A model generated the notes under the pieces. The model was not told the DNA's origin. It worked only from the letters and a program-made list of their open reading frames with translations, and ran no database searches. A stretch of DNA of 64,000 bases. Source: Flavobacteriales bacterium UBA6770 (GTDB taxonomy: Bacteria > Bacteroidota > Bacteroidia > Flavobacteriales_G > Salibacteraceae). Within the stretch, counting starts at the first letter, position 1, and every line of letters begins with the position of its first letter. The DNA is taken from positions 186,001 to 250,000 of the forward strand of contig CAJIZH010000003.1 of NCBI GenBank assembly GCA_905181875.1, in the 5' to 3' direction. Shown piece after piece: positions 26,451 through 35,878 of this stretch. The translations under genes and the position numbers were made by a program.

Positions 26451-27599
26451 ATGTTAAGCATTCATTTTGGAAACCTTTGCAGGATGGAGCAAACCATCGC
26501 CTCGCCACTTTTTTTACCACTTATTGGAATTTTCGTTTTGAAAATTTCTATGCTATTATTGGTGAACCTCAAAATGAGCTTAATGCAAGAGCTGCAACCA
26601 AAATTCAATAAACCAATTTCAATTGTTATTTGTGCAAGAAATGAATCTGCTAACTTAATGAAGTTCCTTCCACTCATAATGGTTCAAGATTATCCTGACT
26701 TTGAAGTTGTTATTGTAAATGATCGCTCATTGGATGACACTGCAGATACTTTAAGAGTATTTGAACAAAAGCATTCTAATCTAAAAGTAACGGTAATCCA
26801 AGAAAACGATAAATTCAATTTCAATAAAAAATTCGCGCTTACCATTGGAATAAAAGCTACTTCGTACGACTATATTCTTTTTACCGATGCAGATTGCAAA
26901 CCGGTTTCAAATCAATGGCTAAAAAATATGGTCGCACCCTTTCAAGACAAGTCCATTGTGGTTGGTTATGGAGGCTACTCAGCAGAAACAGGGATTGTAA
27001 ATAAAATGATACGAGCCGAAACTCATCTGATTGCCCAGCACTATTTTGGCATAGGTAAACTAGGCATACCCTACATGGCGGTCGGTCGAAATATGGCCTA
27101 CAATAAAAATTTATTCTTTGAAGGTAAAGGTTTTTCAAATCATCAGCATATAAATAGTGGTGATGATGATTTGTTTATGAATGAAAATGCAAATCAAACA
27201 AATACAGCATTCATATTTGACAGTAATTCTTATACTCAATCTATTCCTAAAAAAACTTGGGCAGAATATTTAGAACAAAAGAGAAGACATTTGACTACTG
27301 GAGTCCGTTACAAACTTACAACTCAAGTATTGTTGTCTTTGATTACACTAGTCAATTTGACTTTTTATCTATTTGCTGGATTTTGTTTATTTATAGGTTC
27401 CGTCAATCTCGCTGCCCTGATAGCATTAATATTAGTATTCGTCGTAAGTATGGCCATTTCGTATAAAGGATTAAAAACCTCCAAATCGTTAGACCTTCTT
27501 CCTTGGATTTTTATCTGCGATATCTTTATAATATTGTTTTATCCTTTTGCATTGTGCTATAACTATTTGCAAAGTGGCAGTTTATGGAAAAACTACTAA
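26451..27599 (+). CDS. Membrane-anchored glycosyltransferase family 2 protein
   Basis: 382 aa; an alternative ATG lies at 26484 (12th codon). A hydrophobic segment near residues 18-45 is followed by a GT-A domain: ISIVICARNESANL, VIVNDRSLDDT, and LFTDADCKP with the DxD metal site. SGDDDLFMNENA and the QKRRHLTTG motif near residue 280 match processive or carotenoid-type GT2 enzymes. Two or three C-terminal membrane helices follow. It probably transfers a sugar at the cytoplasmic face of the inner membrane. It overlaps the sigma factor gene by 16 bases. Confidence 0.85.
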   Translation: MLSIHFGNLCRMEQTIASPLFLPLIGIFVLKISMLLLVNLKMSLMQELQPKFNKPISIVICARNESANLMKFLPLIMVQDYPDFEVVIVNDRSLDDTADTLRVFEQKHSNLKVTVIQENDKFNFNKKFALTIGIKATSYDYILFTDADCKPVSNQWLKNMVAPFQDKSIVVGYGGYSAETGIVNKMIRAETHLIAQHYFGIGKLGIPYMAVGRNMAYNKNLFFEGKGFSNHQHINSGDDDLFMNENANQTNTAFIFDSNSYTQSIPKKTWAEYLEQKRRHLTTGVRYKLTTQVLLSLITLVNLTFYLFAGFCLFIGSVNLAALIALILVFVVSMAISYKGLKTSKSLDLLPWIFICDIFIILFYPFALCYNYLQSGSLWKNY

Positions 27600-28195
27600 A
27601 CAATAACCTTTCAGATAAGGCAAAATATGATTATACCCTAGTTTGCAGAGCCTTGGATAATAATGATGAAAAAGCCTACGCTGAAATAATGGCTCGATAC
27701 CGAGAACCCATTTATTACATGCTGCTTAAAATGATAAGAAGCGAAGTTGATGTTGAAGATCTCACAATTGAAGCATTTGGAAAAGCATTTAAAAAGCTGG
27801 AGCAATATGAACCAACTTACGCATTTAGCACTTGGCTTTATAAAATTGCAACCAACAACTGTATTGATTTTATTCGAAAGAAAAAAATGAAAACTCTTTC
27901 TCTTGACGCCAATCAAGAAGGTGAAGAAAACAGCAAGAATTACGAACCTATTTCATACACACTGACTCCAGAGGAAGAAATTATACAGAATCAGAAAATA
28001 ATATTAATGCATAAAGTGGTTGATCAACTCAAACCGCGTTACAAAGCTTTAATTGAACTTCGTTATTTCAAAGAGTACTCGTATCAAGAAATTGCTACAG
28101 AAATGAATCTGCCCCTTGGCACCGTTAAGGCTCAGCTATTTAGAGCAAAGGAATTGCTTTATGAAATATTAAAAGACCGCAGAAACAGTATTTAA
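27584..28195 (+). CDS. RNA polymerase sigma factor, sigma-70/ECF family
   Basis: 203 aa. Region 2 is visible around DVEDLTIEAFGKAFKKLEQY and FSTWLYKIATNNCIDFIRKK; region 4 is LKPRYKALIELRYFKEYSY followed by the helix-turn-helix QEIATEMNLPLGTVKAQLFRAKELL. No region 3 is present, so it belongs to the ECF type. No anti-sigma factor is adjacent. It is translationally coupled to the glycosyltransferase before it and is 3 bases from rsmG, so it is expressed as part of an operon rather than alone. Its regulon is unknown. Confidence 0.9.
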   Translation: MEKLLNNNLSDKAKYDYTLVCRALDNNDEKAYAEIMARYREPIYYMLLKMIRSEVDVEDLTIEAFGKAFKKLEQYEPTYAFSTWLYKIATNNCIDFIRKKKMKTLSLDANQEGEENSKNYEPISYTLTPEEEIIQNQKIILMHKVVDQLKPRYKALIELRYFKEYSYQEIATEMNLPLGTVKAQLFRAKELLYEILKDRRNSI

Positions 28196-28198
28196 ACT

Positions 28199-28807
28199 AT
28201 GTCAATTCAAATTCTAGAAAAGTATTTCCCTAACCTGACGGATTTACAAAAAGACCAACTTACTGAATTAGGTGGGTTATATTCCGAATGGAATCAAAAA
28301 ATCAATGTTATATCCAGAAGAGATATTGATGAATTAATGGAGCGTCATATTCTCCATAGCCTTAGTATTTCTCTTTTCTATGATTTGGATAATGGACTGG
28401 ATGTTTTAGATATAGGAACGGGCGGTGGTTTCCCCGGAATCCCCCTTGCTATTATAAATCCTACTTCAAATTTTGTTTTGATTGATAGCATTGGTAAAAA
28501 AATTAAAGTTGTCAATGGGGTCTGTAAATCTTTAGGTCTTAAAAATTGTGTTGGATTGCATGAGAATGCAAAGCATCACAAATCAATATATGATATTGCC
28601 TTAAGCAGAGCAGTTACAGCATTTGACCCGTTTCTAGAGTATACAACACCGTTATTAAAAAATAATGGCAAAATCCTTTGTTTGAAAGGAGGCGACTTAA
28701 GTCAAGAACTTAAAAACGTGCAAAAAAGCGTCAAGCTGTTTTCTATTTCCGATAAAATTGAAGGTGAATTTTTTGAGACTAAAAAATTGGTTCAATATTC
28801 AAAATAA
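28199..28807 (+). CDS. rsmG: 16S rRNA (guanine-527-N7)-methyltransferase RsmG
   Basis: 202 aa. YSEWNQKINVISRRDIDELMERHILHS (quoted in parts: YSEWNQKINVISRRD, ERHILHSLS) is the GidB signature, and DIGTGGGFPGIPLAI is the SAM-binding motif I. It methylates N7 of G527 in 16S rRNA. It is the last gene of the run beginning at 26451; the rpmH promoter follows. Confidence 0.93.
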   Translation: MSIQILEKYFPNLTDLQKDQLTELGGLYSEWNQKINVISRRDIDELMERHILHSLSISLFYDLDNGLDVLDIGTGGGFPGIPLAIINPTSNFVLIDSIGKKIKVVNGVCKSLGLKNCVGLHENAKHHKSIYDIALSRAVTAFDPFLEYTTPLLKNNGKILCLKGGDLSQELKNVQKSVKLFSISDKIEGEFFETKKLVQYSK

Positions 28808-28878
28808 ATTGTGCTAAAAACATCATGAATTGCTCACTGCATGATCCTTTTAGTGGAAAAAAAAATATTTGGATAAAC

Positions 28879-28911
28879 TTTGATAGTTAATCTAAAATAG
28901 TTCTACTTTTG
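28879..28911 (+). promoter_or_regulatory. rpmH promoter
   Basis: TTTG at 28879-28882 and TACTTTTG (TAnnTTTG) at 28904-28911 are 21 bases apart, a good Bacteroidota -33/-7 pair. The predicted start near 28917 leaves a leader of about 28 bases before the rpmH ATG at 28945. Confidence 0.6.
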
Positions 28912-28944
28912 CGGCTCGTTTTGCGATACAAATAATACACTATA

Positions 28945-29100
28945 ATGAAAAGAACGTTTCAACCGTCGAATAAGAAAAGAATAAACAAACACGGCTTCAG
29001 AGAAAGAATGGCTTCTAAAGGTGGACGTAAAGTATTAGCCAGTCGCAGAGCTAAAGGACGTACGAGACTCACCGTTTCTGACGAGATACCTAAGAAATAA
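28945..29100 (+). CDS. rpmH: 50S ribosomal protein L34
   Basis: 51 aa: [38 protein letters not shown] and a C-terminal tail ending DEIPKK. This is the whole L34 family pattern (KRTFQPS, HGFRERM, GR-VL--RRAKGR). It is a small basic component of the large ribosomal subunit. It has its own promoter and a strong terminator, so it is a single-gene unit. dnaA and rnpA are not adjacent, as is common in Bacteroidota. Confidence 0.97.
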   Translation: MKRTFQPSNKKRINKHGFRERMASKGGRKVLASRRAKGRTRLTVSDEIPKK

Positions 29101-29128
29101 ATTTGGGGTTTCCCACTTATTATATTTT

Positions 29129-29155
29129 AAAGGGCGGTTTATCCGCCCTTTTTTT
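29129..29155 (+). terminator. Rho-independent terminator after rpmH
   Basis: AAAGGGCGG (29129-29137), loop TTTAT, then CCGCCCTTT (29143-29151) and a T run. The 9-bp GC-rich stem followed by T residues is a textbook terminator. Confidence 0.9.
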
Positions 29156-29168
29156 ATGTCTTAGAACT

Positions 29169-29176
29169 TAACTTTG
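29169..29176 (+). promoter_or_regulatory. -7 promoter element (TAACTTTG) for lhgO
   Basis: TAACTTTG matches TAnnTTTG and ends 11 bases before the lhgO ATG, directly after the rpmH terminator. Confidence 0.45.
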
Positions 29177-29187
29177 CATTTTAATTT

Positions 29188-30402
29188 ATGGATATGACTT
29201 ATGATTTTTGTGTAGTTGGTGGAGGTATTGTTGGATTGGCTACTGCCTATAAGCTTCAGTGTAAATTCCCCAATCAAAATATTCTAGTACTGGAAAAAGA
29301 GAATCGATTTGCTCCACACCAAAGTGGTAATAACTCTGGAGTAATTCATTCAGGAATCTATTATAAGCCGGGTTCTTACAAGGCAAAAAACTGTGTTGAC
29401 GGTAGACGTGAATTGGTTGCTTTTGCCAAAGAGCATAACATTGCTTATGACATCTGCGGTAAAATCATAGTTGCAACAGATGAAAGTGAATATCCATTTT
29501 TAGATCAGATTCATCAAAATGGCATTCAAAATGGAGTTGAAGATATCGAGGAGATTGGTCCTGATAGAATTAAAGAAATTGAGCCTCATTGTGAAGGAAT
29601 AAGAGGACTACGTGTCGGATGTACTGGAATTATCGATTATGTGGGAACTACTGATAAATTAGCGGAATTACTTGTGGGTTTAAATCCTAATTCCAAAGCA
29701 TTAACTAGCCATGAAGTCCTCTCAATAAGTAAAAAAGAAGGAATTAGCATCGTAGGTACAAACAATGGTGATTATAGAGCAAAGCGCATGATTTTTTGCG
29801 CAGGACTGCAAGCTGACCGAATGGCCAAAAAAGATGGTATAAATATCAAAGAAAAAGTTGTTGGTTTCCGAGGCGATTATTACGAATTAACAGCAAAAGG
29901 AAAACACAAGGTTAAACACCTAATTTACCCTGTTCCAAATCCAGATTTCCCATTTCTAGGAGTACACTTTACCAGAATGACTGATGGTGAAATAGAGTGT
30001 GGTCCAAATGCCGTTTTTACATTTAAAAGAGAAGGTTACGGAAAAACAGATTTCAATTTAAAAGATACTATCGATGCCTTAACCTATGGTGGCACATGGA
30101 AGCTATTCTTCAAAAACATCTCTTTCGGAATTAATGAATATCGCAGAGCGTTCAGCAAAAAGCTATTCTTAAAAACACTTCAACGCTTAATCCCATCTCT
30201 TACAATGGAAGATATTAAACCAGGAAGAGCTGGAGTAAGAGCAATGCTGTTGTCAACAAATGGTGATACTAAAGATGATTTTAGAATTGAATATAAGGAC
30301 AACAGTATTCATGTTTTAAATGCTCCAAGTCCTGCCGCAACAGCTTGCTTAGCAATCGGGAACGAAGTAGTTAATATGGCTATAAAGCACTTTAAACTAT
30401 AA
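29188..30402 (+). CDS. lhgO: L-2-hydroxyglutarate oxidase
   Basis: 404 aa. YDFCVVGGGIVGLATAYKL is the FAD-binding GxGxxG motif, QSGNNSGVIHSGIYYKPGS is the LhgO/DAO-family signature, and GRAGVRAMLL with LNAPSPAATACLAIG close the FAD domain. LhgO oxidises L-2-hydroxyglutarate to 2-oxoglutarate and passes electrons to the membrane quinone pool. It is a metabolite-repair enzyme that removes a side product of dehydrogenases. An ATG two codons later is also possible. Confidence 0.92.
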   Translation: MDMTYDFCVVGGGIVGLATAYKLQCKFPNQNILVLEKENRFAPHQSGNNSGVIHSGIYYKPGSYKAKNCVDGRRELVAFAKEHNIAYDICGKIIVATDESEYPFLDQIHQNGIQNGVEDIEEIGPDRIKEIEPHCEGIRGLRVGCTGIIDYVGTTDKLAELLVGLNPNSKALTSHEVLSISKKEGISIVGTNNGDYRAKRMIFCAGLQADRMAKKDGINIKEKVVGFRGDYYELTAKGKHKVKHLIYPVPNPDFPFLGVHFTRMTDGEIECGPNAVFTFKREGYGKTDFNLKDTIDALTYGGTWKLFFKNISFGINEYRRAFSKKLFLKTLQRLIPSLTMEDIKPGRAGVRAMLLSTNGDTKDDFRIEYKDNSIHVLNAPSPAATACLAIGNEVVNMAIKHFKL

Positions 30403-30422
30403 TCTAACTAGACACCCACGAT

Positions 30423-31313
30423 TTAATGTTTAATTGGTGGGTCCTTTATGAGATAATGAGCCCTGCTGTTTGGATTAATCATTATTGAATCTCTAGGTCC
30501 GTACTTTAGCAAATGATGCATAAGCTTCATTTGACATTCAGTCATTCCTTTTCCTCCATCATTAGATTCCATAAAATTATTACAGCCTACTAGTGGACAT
30601 GGTTCATAGCCCTCACAACTCGTGCAAGGACCCAGCCGATGCTCATAATGCCCCAATCCCAAGCCATGGCCAACTTCATGGGCTATATGAGCTCCTATGC
30701 CCCAAATATCAAACTCTTTAGTATAAACCTGATACATGCCTTCAAAATACAAGACGTTATTCTGAAACCCAAAACCATCTTTACAGCTCCTTGTCATACA
30801 AATATTTCGACCGCCATAAGCTCGAGGCTTAATCCCTGAAAGCAATACATGAACACAGTGTATTTTTTCGAATTCTGTAAGTGATTCATTTTCTAAAACA
30901 AATTCTCGATAAAGATCTTTATGGTCGTACTTCCCATAAACCTGTGCCTTGGCTCCATTGTTAGAATTCCAGAATTTGATATCAATAATCCGAAACCGAA
31001 TTTTAGAATCCTTTATATGCTTTCCAATTAACGGAATAGGCTTTTCAACATTACTTAAAAATTTATTAGCTCCACGAATTTCACCTCGAAGCCAATCTAT
31101 ATCAGGAGCTCTGTCTTGAAAATTCCCATTCCCAAGCGAATCATTAAACACATGAAAAATAAAGTTCAGTGATTTTATTTCCTCTTTTTCTAATTCAATC
31201 TCTAAGAAAGAGTTCGGAATGTTTTGAGTAGGCTCAAATGATTGCTGGATAAGTGAACACCCTAGAGTATTAGATATGAGCAGAATCAGAAATACAAGTA
31301 GCCTAAAATTCAT
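30423..31313 (-). CDS. Zinc metalloprotease-like lipoprotein
   Basis: 296 aa. The N-terminus MNFRLLVFLILLISNTLGC has a lipobox with Cys19. The extended zinc motif HEVGHGLGLGHYEH (HExxHxxGxxH type) near residue 212 marks a metzincin-type peptidase, with Glu as catalytic base. Downstream there is a cysteine-rich segment (CTSCEGYEPCPLVGC) and FMES, which may hold the met-turn. It should act at the outer membrane or outside the cell. No partner gene is obvious. The peptidase call rests on the motif; the substrate is unknown. Confidence 0.72.
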   Translation of the reverse strand: MNFRLLVFLILLISNTLGCSLIQQSFEPTQNIPNSFLEIELEKEEIKSLNFIFHVFNDSLGNGNFQDRAPDIDWLRGEIRGANKFLSNVEKPIPLIGKHIKDSKIRFRIIDIKFWNSNNGAKAQVYGKYDHKDLYREFVLENESLTEFEKIHCVHVLLSGIKPRAYGGRNICMTRSCKDGFGFQNNVLYFEGMYQVYTKEFDIWGIGAHIAHEVGHGLGLGHYEHRLGPCTSCEGYEPCPLVGCNNFMESNDGGKGMTECQMKLMHHLLKYGPRDSIMINPNSRAHYLIKDPPIKH

Positions 31314-31350
31314 CGGTTAAAAATAACCAGATTATGCAACAATAGAAGTG

Positions 31351-31908
31351 TTATTCTACCAACTTATACTTGGACTTAATCTCCTCCCAATTCCAAATAA
31401 AATGTTCTACAATATCATCTAGTCTTTTCAGGAAAAGTGGGTTTGGTGAGTTCATATTTCGAAAATAAGAATCTTGATACTGATTCAATTCGTATTTAAA
31501 AAACACCGCCTTACTCATTGCATAATGAATATTCTTAGAAGGCATATTTATACAATTCATATAGCTCTGATAAGATGCTACCAACTGTTTCAACTTTTCC
31601 TTATCAATATTCAAGGCTGTTGAAAGCTTATTAAATACACTTTCTACCAATCTAACATCTTGATAATTATTGAAAAGCTTTGGCACGTATAATAAGTTGC
31701 CCGCAATTATTATAAGAAGGAATTTATCGGCAGCATTAGCAGAGATAGTTGGAGCTATTTCAAGTTCTGGGTCTTCATTAATTAACAATGCAACTTCTGG
31801 AAAGCCAATATCTACTAATTGCAAAATTCCAGCAGTGAAGCTTTCTGCTAGTTTTTCTTCAGAAATTTTTCTCTTAGTTAAAAATGATATCACTTTAATT
31901 AGTTTCAT
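31351..31908 (-). CDS. Hypothetical protein (185 aa)
   Basis: 185 aa from the ATG at 31908; a TTG at 31920 would add four residues. No motif is recognised. It appears alpha-helical and soluble, with short hydrophobic stretches (DKFLLIIIAGNLLY). It lies between the metalloprotease lipoprotein and comB on the same strand, with a 193-base gap before comB. Confidence 0.5.
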   Translation of the reverse strand: MKLIKVISFLTKRKISEEKLAESFTAGILQLVDIGFPEVALLINEDPELEIAPTISANAADKFLLIIIAGNLLYVPKLFNNYQDVRLVESVFNKLSTALNIDKEKLKQLVASYQSYMNCINMPSKNIHYAMSKAVFFKYELNQYQDSYFRNMNSPNPLFLKRLDDIVEHFIWNWEEIKSKYKLVE

Positions 31909-32101
31909 CGGTTTGAACAAAGCTAAATATTCTCACAGGGGGCTTTTTTGAATCCCGATTTTCAGTTTTCAACAAAGTTATTAACGATATTTCGGATTGC
32001 TAATAACCCTAAATATCCAATAAAACACTAAAAAACAGTAGATTATACTTTAATTTCCACTTAACAGACAGAGGTCTTCGTCGATTTAATAAAATGCAAT
32101 C

Positions 32102-32818
32102 TTATTGAATTAACCGAACCAAACGGTCGTTTTCCAAGACAGGAATCACATTCGTATAATCCCTTTGAAGACAAAACTCAATGTCTTTTTCAAGGTCTAA
32201 CCTACCCAATCTCCTTCGGTGAGAAGAGGTTTTTAAAAAGTTATTTAGATCGCCTTTTGATGATTCAAACAATAAGTTAGCAGACGTGGCTGAATCTGAC
32301 AAGTCAAATGAATTCTCATCGACTAACAGATTATTAACCACTGCACCTGCGAATAAAGAATCTTCTATATTGTAGCGGCCTTTCCAACCTGCACAAAGCA
32401 GCAAAACATCCCTTTTCTCTTTAACCAAATAGCTGCAAATGGCTGAGATATTTAAAAAGGAACCGATAATTACTTGGTGTGCATCTTTAGAAACTTCAAT
32501 AGCTCTAGTTCCATTTGTCGTAGTTATGACTGTAGTTTCACCCTTCAACTTTTCATTCATATAGTGAAAAGGCGAATTACCTAATTGAAATCCTTCTACT
32601 ACCTCACCCTTCCGCTCTGCCGCAACAATAAAACCTTGCTTCTTATAATCTAACGCTTGCTCAATATGCTCAACTGGAATCATTGATTTAATCCCGCATT
32701 CGAATGCTGTGCAGATTGCAGATGTTGCTCTAAACACATCAATAACTACAACGATGGCATCATCATTTCTATAAAACTGGTAAAGGTCAGGCGAGTATGC
32801 TACTTCTAATGTTGACAT
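32102..32818 (-). CDS. comB: 2-phosphosulfolactate phosphatase family protein (ComB)
   Basis: 238 aa. VVVIDVFRATSAICTAFECG, GFQLGNSPFHY and TTTNGTRAIE are the ComB signatures. In methanogens ComB removes phosphate from 2-phosphosulfolactate in coenzyme M synthesis. Bacteroidota do not make coenzyme M, so here it may serve another sulfonate route or a different phosphate ester; sulfonolipid precursor synthesis is one idea. It starts 3 bases after the gcvT stop, so the two are co-transcribed. Confidence 0.85.
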   Translation of the reverse strand: MSTLEVAYSPDLYQFYRNDDAIVVVIDVFRATSAICTAFECGIKSMIPVEHIEQALDYKKQGFIVAAERKGEVVEGFQLGNSPFHYMNEKLKGETTVITTTNGTRAIEVSKDAHQVIIGSFLNISAICSYLVKEKRDVLLLCAGWKGRYNIEDSLFAGAVVNNLLVDENSFDLSDSATSANLLFESSKGDLNNFLKTSSHRRRLGRLDLEKDIEFCLQRDYTNVIPVLENDRLVRLIQ

Positions 32819-32821
32819 TAC

Positions 32822-33907
32822 TTAACCTTTATAAAATGGAAGTTTAACTACTGAAGCTTTCACTGACTTATTTCTAATTGAAATAAAAATATCATTACCG
32901 ACTTTGTTAGTTGGTACATTGATATATCCAAGTCCTACGGCTTTCTTTAATGATGGAGACATGGTTCCTGAAGTTACCACACCAATCTCATTCCCCTCTA
33001 TATCAACTATTGGATAACCATGTCTGGGAATACCCTTATCAACCATCTCAAAAGCAGCTAACCTTCTGGTAATGCCAGTTTCTTTTTGATTTACTAAATA
33101 TTCTCTATCTATAAAATCGCCTTTGTTCAGTTTTGTAATCCAACCTAATCCGGCTTCTAGTGGAGAAGTCGTATCGTCAATATCATTTCCATACAGACAA
33201 AAGCCCATTTCTAATCGTAAAGTATCTCTAGCAGCTAATCCTATTGGCAAAATATCGTTTGAAGCACCAGCCTTAAAAACGCCAGCCCAAATTGCACTTG
33301 CATTCTCATTTGGAAAATAAATCTCGAACCCACCAGCTCCTGTGTAGCCCGTAGCAGAAATAATCACATTATCAATTCCAGCAAATGTCCCAATCTTAAA
33401 TGAGTAATACTCCATCTCAGCAAGATTAACATTGGTAAGACCTTGCAACGATTCAGTTGTTTTAGGCCCTTGCACTGCTAAAAGTGAAATTGAATCACTT
33501 TTATTTTCCATTGTTGCTTTGAAAGTGTTATGAGAAGAAATCCAATCCCAATCCTTATCAATATTTGATGCATTTACCACTAATAAAAACTCTTCACTAG
33601 AGATTCTGTAAACTAATAAATCATCCACTATTCCACCTTTACCGTTTGGAAGACATGAATATTGAATTTTACCATCAAATAATTGAGAAACATCATTGCT
33701 CGTGACTTTCTGAACGAGTTGCTCTGCCTCCACTCCTTTTATGTAGAACTCACCCATGTGAGAAACATCAAATACTCCAACAGCAGAACGAACATGAGCA
33801 TGTTCCTGGTTAACTCCAGTATATTGAACTGGCATATTGTAGCCAGCAAAAGGAACCATTTTGGCGCCTAACTTTATGTGCTTATCAGTAAGTGCTGTAT
33901 TTTTCAT
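32822..33907 (-). CDS. gcvT: Aminomethyltransferase (glycine cleavage T protein)
   Basis: 361 aa. [46 protein letters not shown] and [17 protein letters not shown] are the folate-binding GcvT signatures. The protein takes the aminomethyl group from lipoylated H protein and gives 5,10-methylene-THF and ammonia. No other gcv gene is in the window. TAnnTTTG lies 28 bases upstream at 33936-33943. Confidence 0.95.
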   Translation of the reverse strand: MKNTALTDKHIKLGAKMVPFAGYNMPVQYTGVNQEHAHVRSAVGVFDVSHMGEFYIKGVEAEQLVQKVTSNDVSQLFDGKIQYSCLPNGKGGIVDDLLVYRISSEEFLLVVNASNIDKDWDWISSHNTFKATMENKSDSISLLAVQGPKTTESLQGLTNVNLAEMEYYSFKIGTFAGIDNVIISATGYTGAGGFEIYFPNENASAIWAGVFKAGASNDILPIGLAARDTLRLEMGFCLYGNDIDDTTSPLEAGLGWITKLNKGDFIDREYLVNQKETGITRRLAAFEMVDKGIPRHGYPIVDIEGNEIGVVTSGTMSPSLKKAVGLGYINVPTNKVGNDIFISIRNKSVKASVVKLPFYKG

Positions 33908-33935
33908 GTAATTTTTTTATCAAAAATGAAGTGGG

Positions 33936-33943
33936 CAAAGTTA
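33936..33943 (-). promoter_or_regulatory. -7 promoter element (TAACTTTG) for gcvT-comB
   Basis: The minus strand reads TAACTTTG, matching TAnnTTTG, 28 bases before the gcvT ATG. Confidence 0.45.
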
Positions 33944-33978
33944 ATCATCTGGCTGTATCGTAGATTCTACAATTCTTG

Positions 33979-33986
33979 TAATTTTG
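33979..33986 (+). promoter_or_regulatory. -7 promoter element (TAATTTTG) for the CapD-like gene
   Basis: TAATTTTG matches TAnnTTTG, 17 bases before the ATG at 34004. It faces away from the gcvT element 36 bases to the left. Confidence 0.4.
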
Positions 33987-34003
33987 ACTTCTAATACTCA
34001 ATC

Positions 34004-35878
34004 ATGGTAATATTTAATACTGAAAATACACCGAGATGGATCATCTTTACGATCGATCTGTTGATTAGTATTTTTTCGCTATTACTCGCCTACCTGCTTC
34101 GTTTCAATTTTAACATCCCCATAGATTATATAGAAACGTTTGTTTATATTTTTCCAATTGTGCTTTCTTTAAGAATTGCTAGCTTCTTCATATTCAAAAC
34201 ATACTCAGGAATTATTCGCTACACTTCAACTATTGATATGCAGCGCATCTTTGTTATTATTACGGGTATAAGCTTACTAATAGCTACCATTAATGGCATT
34301 TCCTTCTACTTTGTAAATCAATCGTTTCTAATTCCGTTTTCTGTTCTAATAATAGAATACCTGTGCACCATGTTTTTAATGATTGCTTTTAGAATTACCG
34401 TAAAGCTGATTTATTTTGAATTCAAAAATGCCTCAAAGGACACGAAGCGAATCGTAATCTATGGAGCTGCTGCAGAAGGAATTGTAACCAAAAGAACCCT
34501 AGAACGTGATGAAGATCACAAATACAAAGTGATCGCGTTTATTGCAGATAAAAAAGCAAAAATTGGAAAGAAAATTGAAGGTGTCACTATCTATCCTATC
34601 GAAAGACTTGAGTACATAATAGAAAACGAAGAAATTGACGAAATAATTATTGCTGTTAATAATTTAGCCAAAACACGAAAACAAGAAATTGTTGAGCGTG
34701 CTATCACAAAAAACGTAAAGGTTCTTCATGTTCCCCCAGTAAAGAATTGGATTAATGACGAATTAAGTTCAAACCAAATTCAAGAAGTAAAAATTGAAGA
34801 TTTGCTGGGGCGAGAACCTATTCATCTGGATTCCGTAAACATAAAAGGCCAACTGAGTGAAAAAAGAGTTTTGATCACCGGTGCTGCAGGTTCAATAGGT
34901 TCTGAAATAGTAAGGCAGGTTTCTCACTTTTTCCCTTCTAAACTTATTTTGTTAGATCAAGCTGAATCTCCACTCTACGATATTGAAAATGAAATAAAAG
35001 AACAGTTTGGCGAAAATCTATGTGAAATAGTTGTAGCAGATGTTGCAAATATTTCGAGGATGGAGAACGTTTACAATACCTTTCGGCCTGATGTTGTATA
35101 CCACTGCGCGGCATACAAGCATGTGCCTATTATGGAGGATAATCCTTCAGAGGCAATTCTCACTAATATACTGGGCACCAAAATCATGGTTGACCTAGCT
35201 GACAAGTACAAAGTCGACTCTTTTGTTATGGTGTCAACTGATAAAGCAGTTAACCCAACGAACGTAATGGGAGCTTCTAAACGAGTTGCTGAAATTTATG
35301 CTCAAAGTAAAAGCAAGATTTCAAAAACAAAATTTATTACCACTCGATTTGGAAATGTATTGGGCAGTAACGGATCTGTTATTCCACTTTTCAAAAGGCA
35401 AATTGCCAATGGGGGTCCTGTCTGCGTTACACATCCAGAAATAACCCGTTATTTCATGACCATCCCCGAAGCTTGTCAACTAGTGCTTGAAGCCGGCGCA
35501 ATGGGAGCAGGTGGTGAGATTTTCATTTTTGATATGGGTTCACCTATAAAAATCATTGACCTAGCCAAAAAGATGATTAAGCTCTCTGGTTTAAAAGTCG
35601 GAAAAGACATTGAAATTAAAATTACGGGGTTACGATCGGGTGAAAAACTTTACGAAGAATTACTAAACAATGCTGAGAACACTATTCCAACACACCATCC
35701 TGAAATAATGATTGGAAAGGTGAGAGATTACAACATTGAAGATATAGAAGACGACATAAATTCGCTGGTGGATTCACCTAGCAGTAAGGATAATTTCGAA
35801 CTTGTTGGGAAAATCAAAAAGTTAGTTCCTGAGTTTATTAGTCAAAACTCAATCTATGGGAAGCTGGATAAAAATTAA
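34004..35878 (+). CDS. Membrane-bound nucleoside-diphosphate sugar 4,6-dehydratase/epimerase (CapD/WbpM/PglF type)
   Basis: 624 aa. Four or five N-terminal membrane helices (about 12-135) are followed by a first Rossmann-like domain (IVIYGAAAEGIVTKR) and then the catalytic SDR domain with VLITGAAGSIGSEIVRQ, VYHCAAYKHVPIMEDNP, STDKAVNPTNVMGASKR and TTRFGNVLGSNGSV. This is the architecture of UDP-GlcNAc C6 dehydratases that begin bacillosamine and QuiNAc synthesis. It could feed surface glycans, including those at 1-12 kb and 39-43 kb. Its stop overlaps that of miaE by 4 bases (convergent). Confidence 0.9.
   Translation: MVIFNTENTPRWIIFTIDLLISIFSLLLAYLLRFNFNIPIDYIETFVYIFPIVLSLRIASFFIFKTYSGIIRYTSTIDMQRIFVIITGISLLIATINGISFYFVNQSFLIPFSVLIIEYLCTMFLMIAFRITVKLIYFEFKNASKDTKRIVIYGAAAEGIVTKRTLERDEDHKYKVIAFIADKKAKIGKKIEGVTIYPIERLEYIIENEEIDEIIIAVNNLAKTRKQEIVERAITKNVKVLHVPPVKNWINDELSSNQIQEVKIEDLLGREPIHLDSVNIKGQLSEKRVLITGAAGSIGSEIVRQVSHFFPSKLILLDQAESPLYDIENEIKEQFGENLCEIVVADVANISRMENVYNTFRPDVVYHCAAYKHVPIMEDNPSEAILTNILGTKIMVDLADKYKVDSFVMVSTDKAVNPTNVMGASKRVAEIYAQSKSKISKTKFITTRFGNVLGSNGSVIPLFKRQIANGGPVCVTHPEITRYFMTIPEACQLVLEAGAMGAGGEIFIFDMGSPIKIIDLAKKMIKLSGLKVGKDIEIKITGLRSGEKLYEELLNNAENTIPTHHPEIMIGKVRDYNIEDIEDDINSLVDSPSSKDNFELVGKIKKLVPEFISQNSIYGKLDKN

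Noticed and set aside
26451..28807. A dedicated envelope-stress unit formed by the GT2 enzyme and the sigma factor
   Set aside because: There is no anti-sigma gene and rsmG follows; the overlaps look like ordinary operon compaction.
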